From assembly GCA_947626415.1 (NCBI GenBank), contig CANQSA010000013.1, positions 1 through 61,203 on the forward strand: 61,203 bases of DNA, in the 5' to 3' direction. This document shows, one piece after another, positions 36,630-45,900 of the stretch (position 1 is the first letter of the stretch; each line of letters opens with the position of its first letter). The DNA is from an uncultured Lachnospiraceae bacterium. GTDB taxonomy: Bacteria > Bacillota > Clostridia > Lachnospirales > Lachnospiraceae. A model generated the notes under the pieces. That model saw only the letters and a program-made list of their open reading frames with translations. It did no database searches and was not told the DNA's origin. Made by a program: the position numbers and the translations under genes.

Positions 36630-38535
36630 GTGCGCCCTGCGGCGCACGTTTCTAACGGGTGAAAGTCCCGAATCCACCCGGTAGTGGGAAGGATACAGCC
36701 GAAGGCAAGGGTGTCTGTCGTGAGACGGAATCTGAAGGAAGCCGGATGTGGGGAACCTACTAACCCACGGGCAAACCTCTGGCCTGACGAACAGGAATCG
36801 CATAAGAGGCCATGCATGAGGGTAAGACTGCAATCCAAGCCGAAGCCCGATAACTACACGGAATCATGCATGGTAAATGCGGCAGGTGGATGGAGGGAAA
36901 GAAGCGTGTGGTACCAGGGGAGGCCTGTGTGGATTGTCCTGAAAGGGATAACCACTGTCGTGAGTCAGTGCTGAACACGCAGGAGTCAGCAGAGGCCATA
37001 GTAGCAGAAATGTGAAGGGCCGAATCAACAGGAGTCTTTAGTACGACCCGGAAAGGAGGAATGGGCAGATGGGTGCAGAAAACAAGGAAGAAAGCTGCTT
37101 GCAGAGAGATAGTGCGGAACACAAAGGGTATGTAAGAGCGCACCGCTCATTCAACCGGATATGGAAGGAAAGGGACAGTGCAGAGCCGGACCTCTTGGGG
37201 AAGATACTGGATAAGGACAATCTAAACAGGGCGTTCAAGAGAGTGAAGGCAAACAAGGGAGCGCCGGGGGTTGACGGAATGACCATCGACGAGACGCTTA
37301 TCTTTTTAAGGGAACATAACCACGAAATCGTAGACAGGATAAAGGCGGGACACTATACGCCAAATCCAGTCAGACGAGTGGAGATCCCGAAGCCAGACGG
37401 CGGGGTGCGAAAGCTTGGCATTCCCACTGTCATAGACCGAACCATACAACAAGCCATGGCACAGCAGATGATACCGATCTATGAGCCGTTATTCTCGGAA
37501 AACAGCTTCGGTTACCGGCCGGGAAGAAGTGCGAAGGATGCCATAAGGAAAGTGAAGGAGTATGCAGAACAGGGATATACCCATGCGGTAAGCTTGGATT
37601 TATCTAAGTACTTCGACACGCTGAACCATACCATCCTGCTGAACCTATTGAGAAGGGACATCAAGGATGAGCGGGTAATCCAAATGGTCAAGCGGTATCT
37701 GAAAAGCGGAGTAATGGAGAACGGGGTGGTTGTTGGAACAGAGGAAGGTTCGCCGCAGGGCGGAAATCTGTCGCCACTGTTGGCGAATGTGTACCTCAAT
37801 GAGTTCGACCAGGAATATGAGAGGCGGGGAGTTCCCTGTATACGCTATGCAGATGACATTGTACTGCTGGCGAAGAGTGAACGAGCCGCCAACAGGCTTC
37901 TGGAGACAAGCACGAAGTATCTGGAAGGGACACTGAAACTAAAAGTGAACCAGGAGAAAAGCCGAGTGGTAAGCGTGTTTGCGATCCGAAATTTTAAGTT
38001 CCTTGGCTTTGCATTGGGAAGGAACGGGAAGGGCATATATGTCCGGGTTCATCCAAAGTCATGGAAAAAGTTTAAGTCTACACTGAGAGAACTCTCTTCC
38101 CGGAGACGCTGTCAGAGTATCAGACCCTCGCTGGAAAAGATAAAAGTCTATGCGAGGGGCTGGCTAAACTATTATGGGATAGCAAGCATGAAGAACAATC
38201 TCGATGACCTCAACGGATGGCTGTACCATCGAATCCGCATGTGTATCTGGAAACAGTGGAAACTTCCGAAGACGAAGAAACGGAACCTGATAAAACTGGG
38301 GATACCGGAATATTTTGCATGTATGGCGGCGAACAGCCGGAAAGGGTATTGGAGGACTTCCAATACAACAACGGTCAAGAGGGCCCTATCAAAAGAAAGA
38401 CTGATACGGTCAGGCTTTTATGATTTAGCCATCGCGTATCAGTCCATGCACGTCAACTGTTGAAACCGCCGTGTACCGAACGGTACGCACGGTGGTGTGA
38501 GAGGACGGCGGCTAATCACCGCCTCCTACTCGATT
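36630..38535 (+). mobile_element. group II intron (IIC-like), complete
   Basis: The 5' end is GTGCG at 36630. The 3' end has a domain V hairpin (38464-38500, ccgccgtgtacc-gaac-ggtacgcacggtgg, with a CGC triad) and a domain VI with a likely branch A (ggcggctaatcaccgcc), ending ..ctactcgat at 38535. The maturase lies in domain IV. An insertion site 8 bp 3' of a stem-loop is the known habit of group IIC introns. About 1.9 kb is normal for the class. The exact 3' boundary is set by eye. Confidence 0.85.
37069..38463 (+). CDS. ltrA: group II intron reverse transcriptase/maturase
   Basis: Multifunctional intron protein for splicing and retromobility. Reverse-transcriptase motifs: GAPGVDGMT near residue 65, RRVEIPKPDGGVRKLGIPTV near 105, SFGYRPGRSA near 145, EGSPQGGNLSPLLANVYLNE near 225, and the catalytic RYADDIVLLA near 260. 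A maturase X/GIIM region follows (ARGWLNYYGIASM). No HNH endonuclease domain is present after it, in keeping with class C and with the closely similar layout of the E. rectale enzyme. Start ATG lies 9 bases after GGAGG. All motifs are intact, so it may be active. Confidence 0.95.
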   Translation: MGAENKEESCLQRDSAEHKGYVRAHRSFNRIWKERDSAEPDLLGKILDKDNLNRAFKRVKANKGAPGVDGMTIDETLIFLREHNHEIVDRIKAGHYTPNPVRRVEIPKPDGGVRKLGIPTVIDRTIQQAMAQQMIPIYEPLFSENSFGYRPGRSAKDAIRKVKEYAEQGYTHAVSLDLSKYFDTLNHTILLNLLRRDIKDERVIQMVKRYLKSGVMENGVVVGTEEGSPQGGNLSPLLANVYLNEFDQEYERRGVPCIRYADDIVLLAKSERAANRLLETSTKYLEGTLKLKVNQEKSRVVSVFAIRNFKFLGFALGRNGKGIYVRVHPKSWKKFKSTLRELSSRRRCQSIRPSLEKIKVYARGWLNYYGIASMKNNLDDLNGWLYHRIRMCIWKQWKLPKTKKRNLIKLGIPEYFACMAANSRKGYWRTSNTTTVKRALSKERLIRSGFYDLAIAYQSMHVNC

Positions 38536-38636
38536 ATCTGTTCTATTTGTTCTATTTCATTTTGTTCGGTCTGATGTAAGGCGAAAGTAAACATCCGCTA
38601 TGTCTTTTAATCATATGACTCTTTAATCCGATACCA

Positions 38637-38819
38637 TTAGGTGTAAGCTCTGCCCGACCACTGTACTATCTGCCATGAATAACTCTCATTTATAGCTTTC
38701 GATGGTTCTCTCCAAGAACTTCTGTTCCAAGCTAAACCGTCAGCAACCACAATATAATAATTTCCATCTGGCCACAAAAAATTTTCATTCTTTTTCATTT
38801 TTTTAACTAGAAGCGCCAT
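38637..38819 (-). pseudogene. orphan 3' fragment of a pilin-type tryptophan-rich module
   Basis: A 60-codon frame ends in SYSWQIVQWSGRAYT. This matches the C-terminal module of the prepilin at 41252-42250, which has NSEWGIVVKWSGRAFT; the preceding RSSWREPSKAIN against RNSWKSPEQIN also aligns. It has no ribosome site, no pilin N-terminus and no signal, so it is read as a leftover 3' end of another such gene. The Rpn gene and its promoter occupy the place of the missing 5' part. The fragment lies about 100 bp from the intron's 3' end. Confidence 0.65.
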
Positions 38820-38900
38820 TCTCTTCCCGATTGGATTCCTCTTTATATTTTGGTAACAAATTGTTAATTTGTATTTCTTTTTATCTTATTTATTATTGTA

Positions 38901-38929
38901 TTGACAATATGTTTACAATGATATATAAT
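38901..38929 (+). promoter_or_regulatory. consensus sigma-A promoter of the rpn gene
   Basis: TTGACA, exactly 17 bp, TATAAT: full consensus in both boxes, about 85 bp before the rpn ATG. Confidence 0.9.
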
Positions 38930-39014
38930 GTTGATTAAATAAAAAGACAACTTTATAAATCTGCAAATTGTTATTGAAAAGCGAAAGGAATTATAGTATA
39001 ATAAAGGAGGTAAC

Positions 39015-39809
39015 ATGAAATGTTTTGAAGATCTGACTTTCTGCGACGACTTCATGTTCTGTAAAGTCATGGCGAACCCGGAGATCTGCCGCGGCGTCCT
39101 GGAAGTGATCCTAGGCCGGAAGATCGCGGAAGCGAAGCTGGTCATCAGCACACAGGAGAGTATTCAGAACGCCTACGCCGCCAAAGGGGTCCGATTGGAT
39201 GTGATGGCGGATGACGAGGCGCATACGCGCTACAATGTAGAGATGCAGGTACAGTTAGTCCGTGCCCTGCCCAAACGCGCTCGGTATTATTCCGGGCAGA
39301 TGGATCTCGATCTGCTGCGGCAGGGAATGGAATATGAAGAACTGCCGGATACCATCGTGATCTTCCTATGTATGTTTGACCCATTTGGGCGCAGGCGGTG
39401 TGTATATACTTTCCAGAGGCAGTGTCAGGAAGATATGGATTTGTATCTGGAAGAAGGAACAAAAATTGTATTCGTCAATGCAGGCGGGAATACAGAAGAG
39501 GCGGATCCTCTGCTCCGGGAGTTTCTTACCTATCTGAACCGCCCGGAGCAGATAAGTGGGAACAGAGGAACGCTGGTGCGGAAACTGGAGCAGGAAGTAG
39601 AGAAAGTAAAGAAGGACTATCAGTCCAGGGAGGCATATATGAAATTAGAGTTAATGATGCGGGATCGGGAACGAGAAGGTTTTGCGCGAGGCGAGCAGTC
39701 AGAACGTCAGAAAATTGTGAAAAGTCTGCTCGACCTTATCAAGCCGGAGGAGATTGCAAATTGTTTGGGACTGCCGCTGGAGGAAGTGCTGCGGCTGAGT
39801 AAAAAATAA
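39015..39809 (+). CDS. Rpn-family recombination-promoting nuclease / PD-(D/E)XK transposase
   Basis: Member of the Rpn/YhgA-like group, thought to be a PD-(D/E)XK endonuclease promoting recombination, usually present in many copies per genome. The nuclease core is in residues 1-190, with GVRLDVMADDEAHTRYNVEMQV carrying the D...E-x-Q/K catalytic pattern and QRQCQEDMDLYLEEGTKIVFVN following. A charged C-terminal tail ends IANCLGLPLEEVLRLSKK, a HTH-like motif. Length 264 is usual. AAGGAGG precedes the ATG, and a consensus promoter and a terminator flank it. It is one of few plus-strand genes here; a remnant of a relative is at 60877-61006. Confidence 0.88.
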   Translation: MKCFEDLTFCDDFMFCKVMANPEICRGVLEVILGRKIAEAKLVISTQESIQNAYAAKGVRLDVMADDEAHTRYNVEMQVQLVRALPKRARYYSGQMDLDLLRQGMEYEELPDTIVIFLCMFDPFGRRRCVYTFQRQCQEDMDLYLEEGTKIVFVNAGGNTEEADPLLREFLTYLNRPEQISGNRGTLVRKLEQEVEKVKKDYQSREAYMKLELMMRDREREGFARGEQSERQKIVKSLLDLIKPEEIANCLGLPLEEVLRLSKK

Positions 39810-39873
39810 TAAAAGTAGAAAACTGATTTATTCTGAGTAATTAAATTTATCAAGCATATCTTAATATTTCAAA

Positions 39874-39919
39874 AAAAGTTCATCTGACGTCTATCTCTTT
39901 AGGCGTCAGATGAACTTTT
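39874..39919. terminator. bidirectional terminator between rpn and the pilus operon end
   Basis: aaaagttcatctgacg and cgtcagatgaactttt, a 16-bp perfect stem with a 14-nt loop. On the minus strand seven T follow. It ends the convergent rpn gene and the last prepilin gene. Confidence 0.9.
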
Positions 39920-39962
39920 GCTATTCAACAAAATAATTCCATATCTATAAAAGTATATTTTA

Positions 39963-40517
39963 TTAAACAATCGCATTCTTTAAAAAATTATCTGGTATAC
40001 AAAACCAGCACTCTGGCGCATCACTTGGCCGTTTTGCATATCCACCACTTGGGTTTTTACACATATAATAGTGAGAACCATCAAAGTATATTCGACCCAT
40101 TGTTACTGTATTAATTCCGTCTTTCCATGGTATCTCGTTGACTTGCTCACCTGGATTGCTGATCCAATCATCCTCTGTCAAAGTTCTTTGATTCGGATCA
40201 ATTTTAAAACATTTCTGTTGTTGAATATCAGTTCTAGTACTCCAAAAAGTACTGACATCATCATAGATATTATATTGATCAGAGCGTAGTGTCTCAACAA
40301 TAAGATAATACATATTTTCCGTTTTCGCTTTATATATTCCTGCCGGAATATCTCTATATACAGGATCTCCTCCTATCTTTGAAAATTCCTCCCAAACATC
40401 ATAATATGCGCTTCCCGGACGGATTGCAACATAACCGGTATTTCTGTCAACAACGATTGTTCCGTCAACGCTTTCAGGCAGCGTCCCTGTGCCTCCCGAG
40501 TTCGATGGTGGTTTCGG
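39963..40517 (-). pseudogene. downstream in-frame part of the split minor prepilin gene
   Basis: The frame of the prepilin at 40518-41213 continues here without any shift after one TAA codon at 40518-40520. The predicted text runs PKPPSNSGGTGTLPESVDG and then a module of about 165 residues rich in Tyr and Trp (AYYDVWEEF, RIYFDGSHYYMCKN, ECWFCIPDN). There is no start or ribosome site of its own before it, apart from an internal Met at 40313. Read as the severed C-terminal module, comparable in place to that of the neighbouring gene 41252-42250, though of different sequence. Without the TAA the whole protein would be 416 residues. Confidence 0.7.
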
Positions 40518-41213
40518 TTATGTCGGATCTGTTGGTGTTTCCGGTGTCGGTTCTGTCGGTTCTTCATATCCCTCAAAATTATAGCATTCCACATATCGGG
40601 TTGCCGCGTATCTGCCATAAGACGGATGATTCAAGATCAGCTCCACGCAGTACATATTCGGCGGATAGACCGCTTCATCCGCTTTGGAAAATTTCAGGCT
40701 TTCGATTTCATAGCCCTGATACATATTTTCGTCAAAGGTCCAGTCTACCGGCTGATACACCACTTTGGAACCGCTCTTTGTCACATAATAATGAATGATC
40801 AGTTGACGGCTCATATCCGTATCGTAATCGGCGCCTGCCTGTTCCGTTTCATCATCATCGTTATAGCTGTAATGCTTCGGCTTTCCGCTGGTAATTCTGA
40901 TCCGGCTGCCGGACTCGTCCCAAAATGTAATCGCAGTCTGATCCGTTTCAATCGTGATCGCGTCCTCATCCAGAGAATTATTCTGTGCGCCTGACAATTC
41001 CCCCACAATCTTATTCATGAGCGTATCGGAAACCTGCCTGCCATAATCGATCCCCTGAATCTTCGCATATACATTTAAAGAGGAAGTGATTACCTGACTG
41101 GAAAGCGCAATAAACATACTGATCAATGCAAACACAACGATCAATTCTACCATCGTCACGCCGCTCCGATTCCGCAGCATCTGCAATTTTCGGATTATCC
41201 TGCGCTTCTTCAT
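40518..41213 (-). CDS. minor prepilin-like protein, cut short by an in-frame TAA
   Basis: Likely minor pilin (PilJ/PulJ-like) of the type IV pilus. A positively charged leader (MKKRRIIRKLQMLRNRSG) precedes the processing site G|VTMVEL, with Glu at mature position 5 and a hydrophobic helix (about 20-42). The pilin-like domain follows, with DESGSRIRITSG and a YVECYNFEGYEEP close. A Pro/Thr/Glu linker (EPTEPTPETPTDPT) then meets TAA at 40518. The linker plainly continues in the same frame beyond the stop, so the product has lost its C-terminal module. AAGGAGG precedes the ATG. Last gene of the pilus operon. Confidence 0.8.
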   Translation of the reverse strand: MKKRRIIRKLQMLRNRSGVTMVELIVVFALISMFIALSSQVITSSLNVYAKIQGIDYGRQVSDTLMNKIVGELSGAQNNSLDEDAITIETDQTAITFWDESGSRIRITSGKPKHYSYNDDDETEQAGADYDTDMSRQLIIHYYVTKSGSKVVYQPVDWTFDENMYQGYEIESLKFSKADEAVYPPNMYCVELILNHPSYGRYAATRYVECYNFEGYEEPTEPTPETPTDPT

Positions 41214-41251
41214 GCATCTTCCTCCTTATCATTTTTTATGAAAAGCAACTT

Positions 41252-42250
41252 CTATTGTCCGGGGATTTCATACCAATTACTGCCATCAGGCGGCAGAATA
41301 CCCCAACCAGAACCATTCGTATAAATAAACCAAACTTCTTTTCCGCTTTCATTTCTTCCTTTGCATAAATCTCCTCGTTTCAACTGACCTTGCCCCAACT
41401 GAGCAGATTGAAATTCCTCAGCCGTAAACGCTCTTCCCGACCATTTCACAACTATTCCCCATTCAGAATTTATCTGTTCTGGTGATTTCCAAGAATTCCG
41501 ATCCAACTTCCACCAATCACCAGTTAAAACATAATAGGCATCATTCCATTCAAAAAAACCTATGGCTGCTGGTTGGTAATAACCGTTCTCATCAAATAAT
41601 TCTGACTTTTCATCCTCCGGCCAATATCCATCTCCACTCTTAATACTTAATTCCTCCGGGAAATTTTCGGGCGGAGTTACCGTACCCTCACTTCCTCCGC
41701 CACTTACCGATGGCGATGTTGTCTCTTCCGGTTTTGTCGTCTCTTCCGGCGGTGTCGTTTCCGGAGGTGGAGTCTCCCCGCCGCCTCCGCTTCCTCCTTC
41801 ACCGGTGCCGCCGTCTAACAGCGTATAATATCCGGCCTGTACGGAAAACATCCGATAGCCGGTATCCCAGTCAGAAGAAATCACTAAGATCGCGCTTTTC
41901 TCCGATAACTTGATCGGAGAAATATCATCCGCGTGATTGAGCGGATCTGTTTTCGCTCTATCTATCTGCAGCGCCAGGCCGGTCATTACTTTCGTCCTGG
42001 CGGCATAGCTTTCCGTCTTATAATATTCCGTATTGAATTTCTCTGTTTTTTCCAGGATCTCATTGGATACGCTCAGCATATGAACAGCTGAAGACATCAC
42101 ACGGGTAAAAATGCCCAGCATAAGCAAGACCACAGTAATTGCAACCAGGACCTCAATCATGCTGGTTCCCTGCCGTTCGGATAATCTGCGCCGAACAGCA
42201 AGGCCCGCTTTTTTCAGTTGTTCCCTCCAATTAGAATCCGCTTTTCGCAT
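41252..42250 (-). CDS. minor prepilin with Pro/Thr/Glu linker and tryptophan-rich C-terminal module
   Basis: Predicted minor pilin. A leader of 28 residues with Lys/Arg ends at the site G|TSMIEVLVAI, with Glu5 present and a helix to about residue 52. A pilin-like domain (about 55-160) is followed by a Gly/Pro/Thr/Glu linker (ETPPPETTPPEETTKPEETT, about 155-200). A module of about 130 residues (KWSGRAFTAEEF, EVWFIYTNGSGWGILP, NWYEIPGQ) is full of Trp and Tyr and may bind a surface ligand, perhaps carbohydrate; that is inference. The module recurs in the fragment at 38637-38819. Start overlaps the stop of the preceding gene by one base. Confidence 0.8.
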   Translation of the reverse strand: MRKADSNWREQLKKAGLAVRRRLSERQGTSMIEVLVAITVVLLMLGIFTRVMSSAVHMLSVSNEILEKTEKFNTEYYKTESYAARTKVMTGLALQIDRAKTDPLNHADDISPIKLSEKSAILVISSDWDTGYRMFSVQAGYYTLLDGGTGEGGSGGGGETPPPETTPPEETTKPEETTSPSVSGGGSEGTVTPPENFPEELSIKSGDGYWPEDEKSELFDENGYYQPAAIGFFEWNDAYYVLTGDWWKLDRNSWKSPEQINSEWGIVVKWSGRAFTAEEFQSAQLGQGQLKRGDLCKGRNESGKEVWFIYTNGSGWGILPPDGSNWYEIPGQ

Positions 42251-42891
42251 TATTCATCCTGTCCTTCCGCGGCTTTGGCCCATTTCCATATGACCTTCCG
42301 CCCCTCTGTTTCCTGCAGGTTCAGGCGATATCGGGTTGTGATCGAAGTCGTTTCCCGATTGGAAGTACAGGTTACCCGAACCACCAATACCGTTTCATTA
42401 TCCGTCGGCTTGCTGCTGGTATCATTGTCATTCTCCCAGTACATCAGGATTTCCGTCTGCTTCATCAGCTCTTTGACTTCCTCGGTTAATTCATCCTCCG
42501 TGCCGCCGCCGCTTACTGCCTCGGCAGCGTTAAAATACCGATATGCCTTCGCTTTTCCATTCTCCGCTTTTTTATCATAGGGCGGCCACTGCTTATTGAG
42601 GTCTTTGTTCCCGATCGTTTCCTTTAAATAATACCATAAAGGATATTTGTCTTTCAGCACGGTATCATCCGCATCATCCGGCACGGAAACGGTGATCTCC
42701 GCCTCCAGCATTCTGCTCATTGTCTGGGCAAATTCCCGGCTCTGCGCCAGATCCTGCTGTCTGTTTGCCGTTGAAAAAAGAGAGAAGGAGATAAGCAGCA
42801 GCGCCATTGCCAGCATCATGACGACCACCATAATGACGACTGCCACGAGGATCGCAGAACCGTCTTTATTTTTCAATGGGTTCTTCTTCAT
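42250..42891 (-). CDS. PilX/GspK-like minor pilin
   Basis: Short prepilin-like protein of 213 residues. The leader KKNPLKNKDG precedes SAILVAVVIMVVVMMLAMALLL, a long hydrophobic helix. Position 5 after the glycine is Val and not Glu, as in GspK/PilX tip pilins, which lack Glu5. The rest is hydrophilic with no clear motif (WPPYDKKAENGKAKAYRYFN; DTSSKPTDNETVLVVRVTC). It is coupled to the following gene by a one-base overlap and follows the giant prepilin by 35 bp. Confidence 0.75.
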   Translation of the reverse strand: MKKNPLKNKDGSAILVAVVIMVVVMMLAMALLLISFSLFSTANRQQDLAQSREFAQTMSRMLEAEITVSVPDDADDTVLKDKYPLWYYLKETIGNKDLNKQWPPYDKKAENGKAKAYRYFNAAEAVSGGGTEDELTEEVKELMKQTEILMYWENDNDTSSKPTDNETVLVVRVTCTSNRETTSITTRYRLNLQETEGRKVIWKWAKAAEGQDE

Positions 42892-42926
42892 GCCTTATCT
42901 CCTTCTGATTTGTAACGATAAAAGAT

Positions 42927-45900
42927 TTACTGATTATAAGATGCTATCCATCCGGAAGAAAGGGAATCTGCATACCGATGTCTGTCTTCTTCGGAAACCA
43001 GTGCGTACACGGTCACACTTCCCGAAAATCTGTTTTGATTGCTCTGATACTCCGTTCCGTCTGCCAGGGTAATGCTCTTTGCTTCCGGCATGATAAGCTG
43101 AATCTCTCTTTGCTTTCCTGTTTCCGCTTTCTTCCAATGAAGCAGCATAACCGCATTTACATCGATCAGCTCATAATTCTGTATCAATTCTTTGACAGGC
43201 GGCAGAACCAGACTGCCTTCTTCCTGCAGATTCATCTCTCCGATAAAGACAGCTTTTTCATTCCGGCTGCATATCGGTGTTTCTTCCGATTCGCCGGCTT
43301 CGTTTTCGTCGGTTTGCGGCTCTTTGCCTGCTTCCGGCTGCGTTCCTCCGGATTGCGTCTCTTCATTTTCTGCCGAGCCGTCGCCTTCTGCTTCTTCTGC
43401 TGACAGATAGAATACATGATAGAGATCGGTTTCTCCCGCAACAGCTTCCAGATACAGCAGATCCGTTGCTTTTTTCTCTGTACCATCCGGATTCTGCGTT
43501 TCGGTACCGCTGTTTTCCGGCGTGATCTCAATCCGATAAGCAGACGCGCGATCCGCCAATGTCAGATCCAGGGCGGTCTGGTTTACCAGGATCAGGCCGC
43601 TTGCTCCGCTGTCCGTTAAACTCCACTCGCCGCTGTCCGGATCATAATATAAATTGATATCCGAATCGGAAAGCTCTGGCGATTCGATCTGCAGTCTCGG
43701 CAGACGGATCCATGCATAGTTCTCGGTGAGTTCGTCCGCATCTTCGTCCGTCCAGTTGGAACTGATGTTGCTCTCGGAAATATTCCGCAGCGCGATCTTT
43801 AACCACTTGCCCGCATAATCTGTCTTCAAGCCGGTTACCAACTGATAGGTCGCGGAAGCCAGATCCCCTTCCATGGTCGTTCTGGATGCTTTGCTTAACA
43901 GGGTAGCCAGTGCGTCGCTGTTCCAATAGCCTCCTGTGGTCAGATCCGGTGCGTCGCCTTCTGATACGGTTTGCCGATCCGGCTCTGCTTTTTCATTATA
44001 AACAGAAATGGCGATCTCATATTTACCGGTCTGCTGAATCTCGGCGTCCTGAACGGCAAGCCGGATTCCTTTTTCCCATTCTGCCTGTGTTACAAATTTG
44101 TCTGCCGCATATTCCGGCTCCGCGGACAGCTTAGCTACATTCGGTACAGACTGCCGGCTCGGCAGCGTGATCTCACGCGCCACGCCTTCTACGCCGTCTC
44201 GGCGCGTAACCGCGTCTTCTTTTGCCAGTGAGCGGACGGAAATCCGCAAAGTCTGTCCCGGTGCGTAGGCGTTCAGGTCGAGAACCGCACTCTGTGTCGC
44301 ATTTTCCTTATCCGGCAGCGGAACCGGTGCTTCAAACTGCAGGATATCCGCATGTTCTTCTCCGTTTACGGTATATGCAATCTTTACTTCATATGCTCCG
44401 ATCTCCTGCGTCTTCCGTTCCGCAATGGTTCCCATACTCCAGGTGATATCATAGAGTAAGGTGTCCTTATTCACTTCTCCGTTTGCATCCCGATGCAGCG
44501 ATATGGTCGGCATGGGAAGCTGTGAAAATCTGAGTCTTACCGCATAGTCTTTGGTTGCTTTTGCCGAAAATGCAGTCGTTTTTCCGTTCTTATCCACCTC
44601 ACCTACTCTGGTAACTGTCAGAATGTAGGCATTATAATTCCAATTATTATTCTGATCCACGAAGGTATGGCTATTGCTGTCAACCGTCAGGGTTTCCAGT
44701 GGAACTTCCCCTACTTCCGTTTCTCCGGTTACATAATTGTACTGTTCGCTGCGTCCGATCAACTGTATATCATATACTGCATTGGGATCCGCATTTTCGG
44801 AATCCCAGCGGAACGTATAATGCATACCGTCTTCCGAGATTTCCAACGTCGGGTCGAGCACCGGTCTCGGCTGTACAGCCGCATTAAAGTCCGTACCGGT
44901 TATCTGTCCGTCCTTTTTCTTATATGTTTTTTCTTTAATCTGCTTCTTATAAGTATCCTTATAATCCAGTATGCTGCTGTAAATGACGTCATACGTGCCA
45001 TCCGGATTCAGGCTGATGCTGTATCCGCTGCTGACTTCTGTTTCCTTTCCATTCAGAATAAAGACCGCAGTATTATTCCGCTGTGTATCCAGCAAAGATC
45101 TGTTTTGAATATATCCGATCAGATCGTCCCGTTTGATCTTTTCAGCAACAGGATGCCCGTACCAGAATACTTCTGCCTGCCCTCTCCACGGGTAGACTCT
45201 GGCTGTCACATTTCCGTAATCCAGGAAATCTTCCGGAAGCTGATTCAGAATACTGGTCATTTCACCGCCATAAGCACTTACATGCACATTTCCCCGTGCT
45301 ACCGTCATCGGTATCTTCGCCACTGTGCTGCCCTGCGCATCGGTAACCGCATAATCATCTACTACCACTTCCGTATTCATATAAATATCCGTTACAGAGG
45401 ATTCCTTATCCAACCGGATCTGGTTATACAGGCTGCCAAACCGATCCCCGTAAAAATCGTCAAAGGTTGTTTTCACATACTGCGTATTTTGCAGATTGGT
45501 TCCGTCATAGGCTGCCGCGTCATTAGAAACAATGGAAGATGCCGCATATTTTCCGTTTGCCAGCGCAATCGCCGTAAAGGTCTTACTCTTGCTTTCCGCA
45601 TTTGTAAATGTAAACGGTTCGGAACGTCCTTCTGATGTCGGGATATCGATTGCAAAAATATCTTTTCCTGTAATTCTGACGGTAGTTGCCTTATCTCCGC
45701 TATATGCTTTTTGGTTCTCCAAAACAGCGATAAAGGTGTATTGGTTTTGTGCATCCGGCGCCAGTTCCAGATGTACCTCCGGTGCCGGCAGACCGGTCAG
45801 TAATTTACCGCTTATTATGTTTGCCCAAACGGATGCGTTTCCTTCTCGCGCATCTTCATTAGCACCATTGTTTGGTCCGTTCTCCTTGAGCCAAGCATCC

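Noticed and set aside
36630-42250. Diversity-generating retroelement: reverse transcriptase near proteins with C-terminal Trp-rich modules
   Set aside because: The reverse transcriptase has maturase motifs and complete intron structure around it. The similar modules at 38637 and 41252 differ at all bases and not only at adenines, so no template/variable repeat pair was seen.
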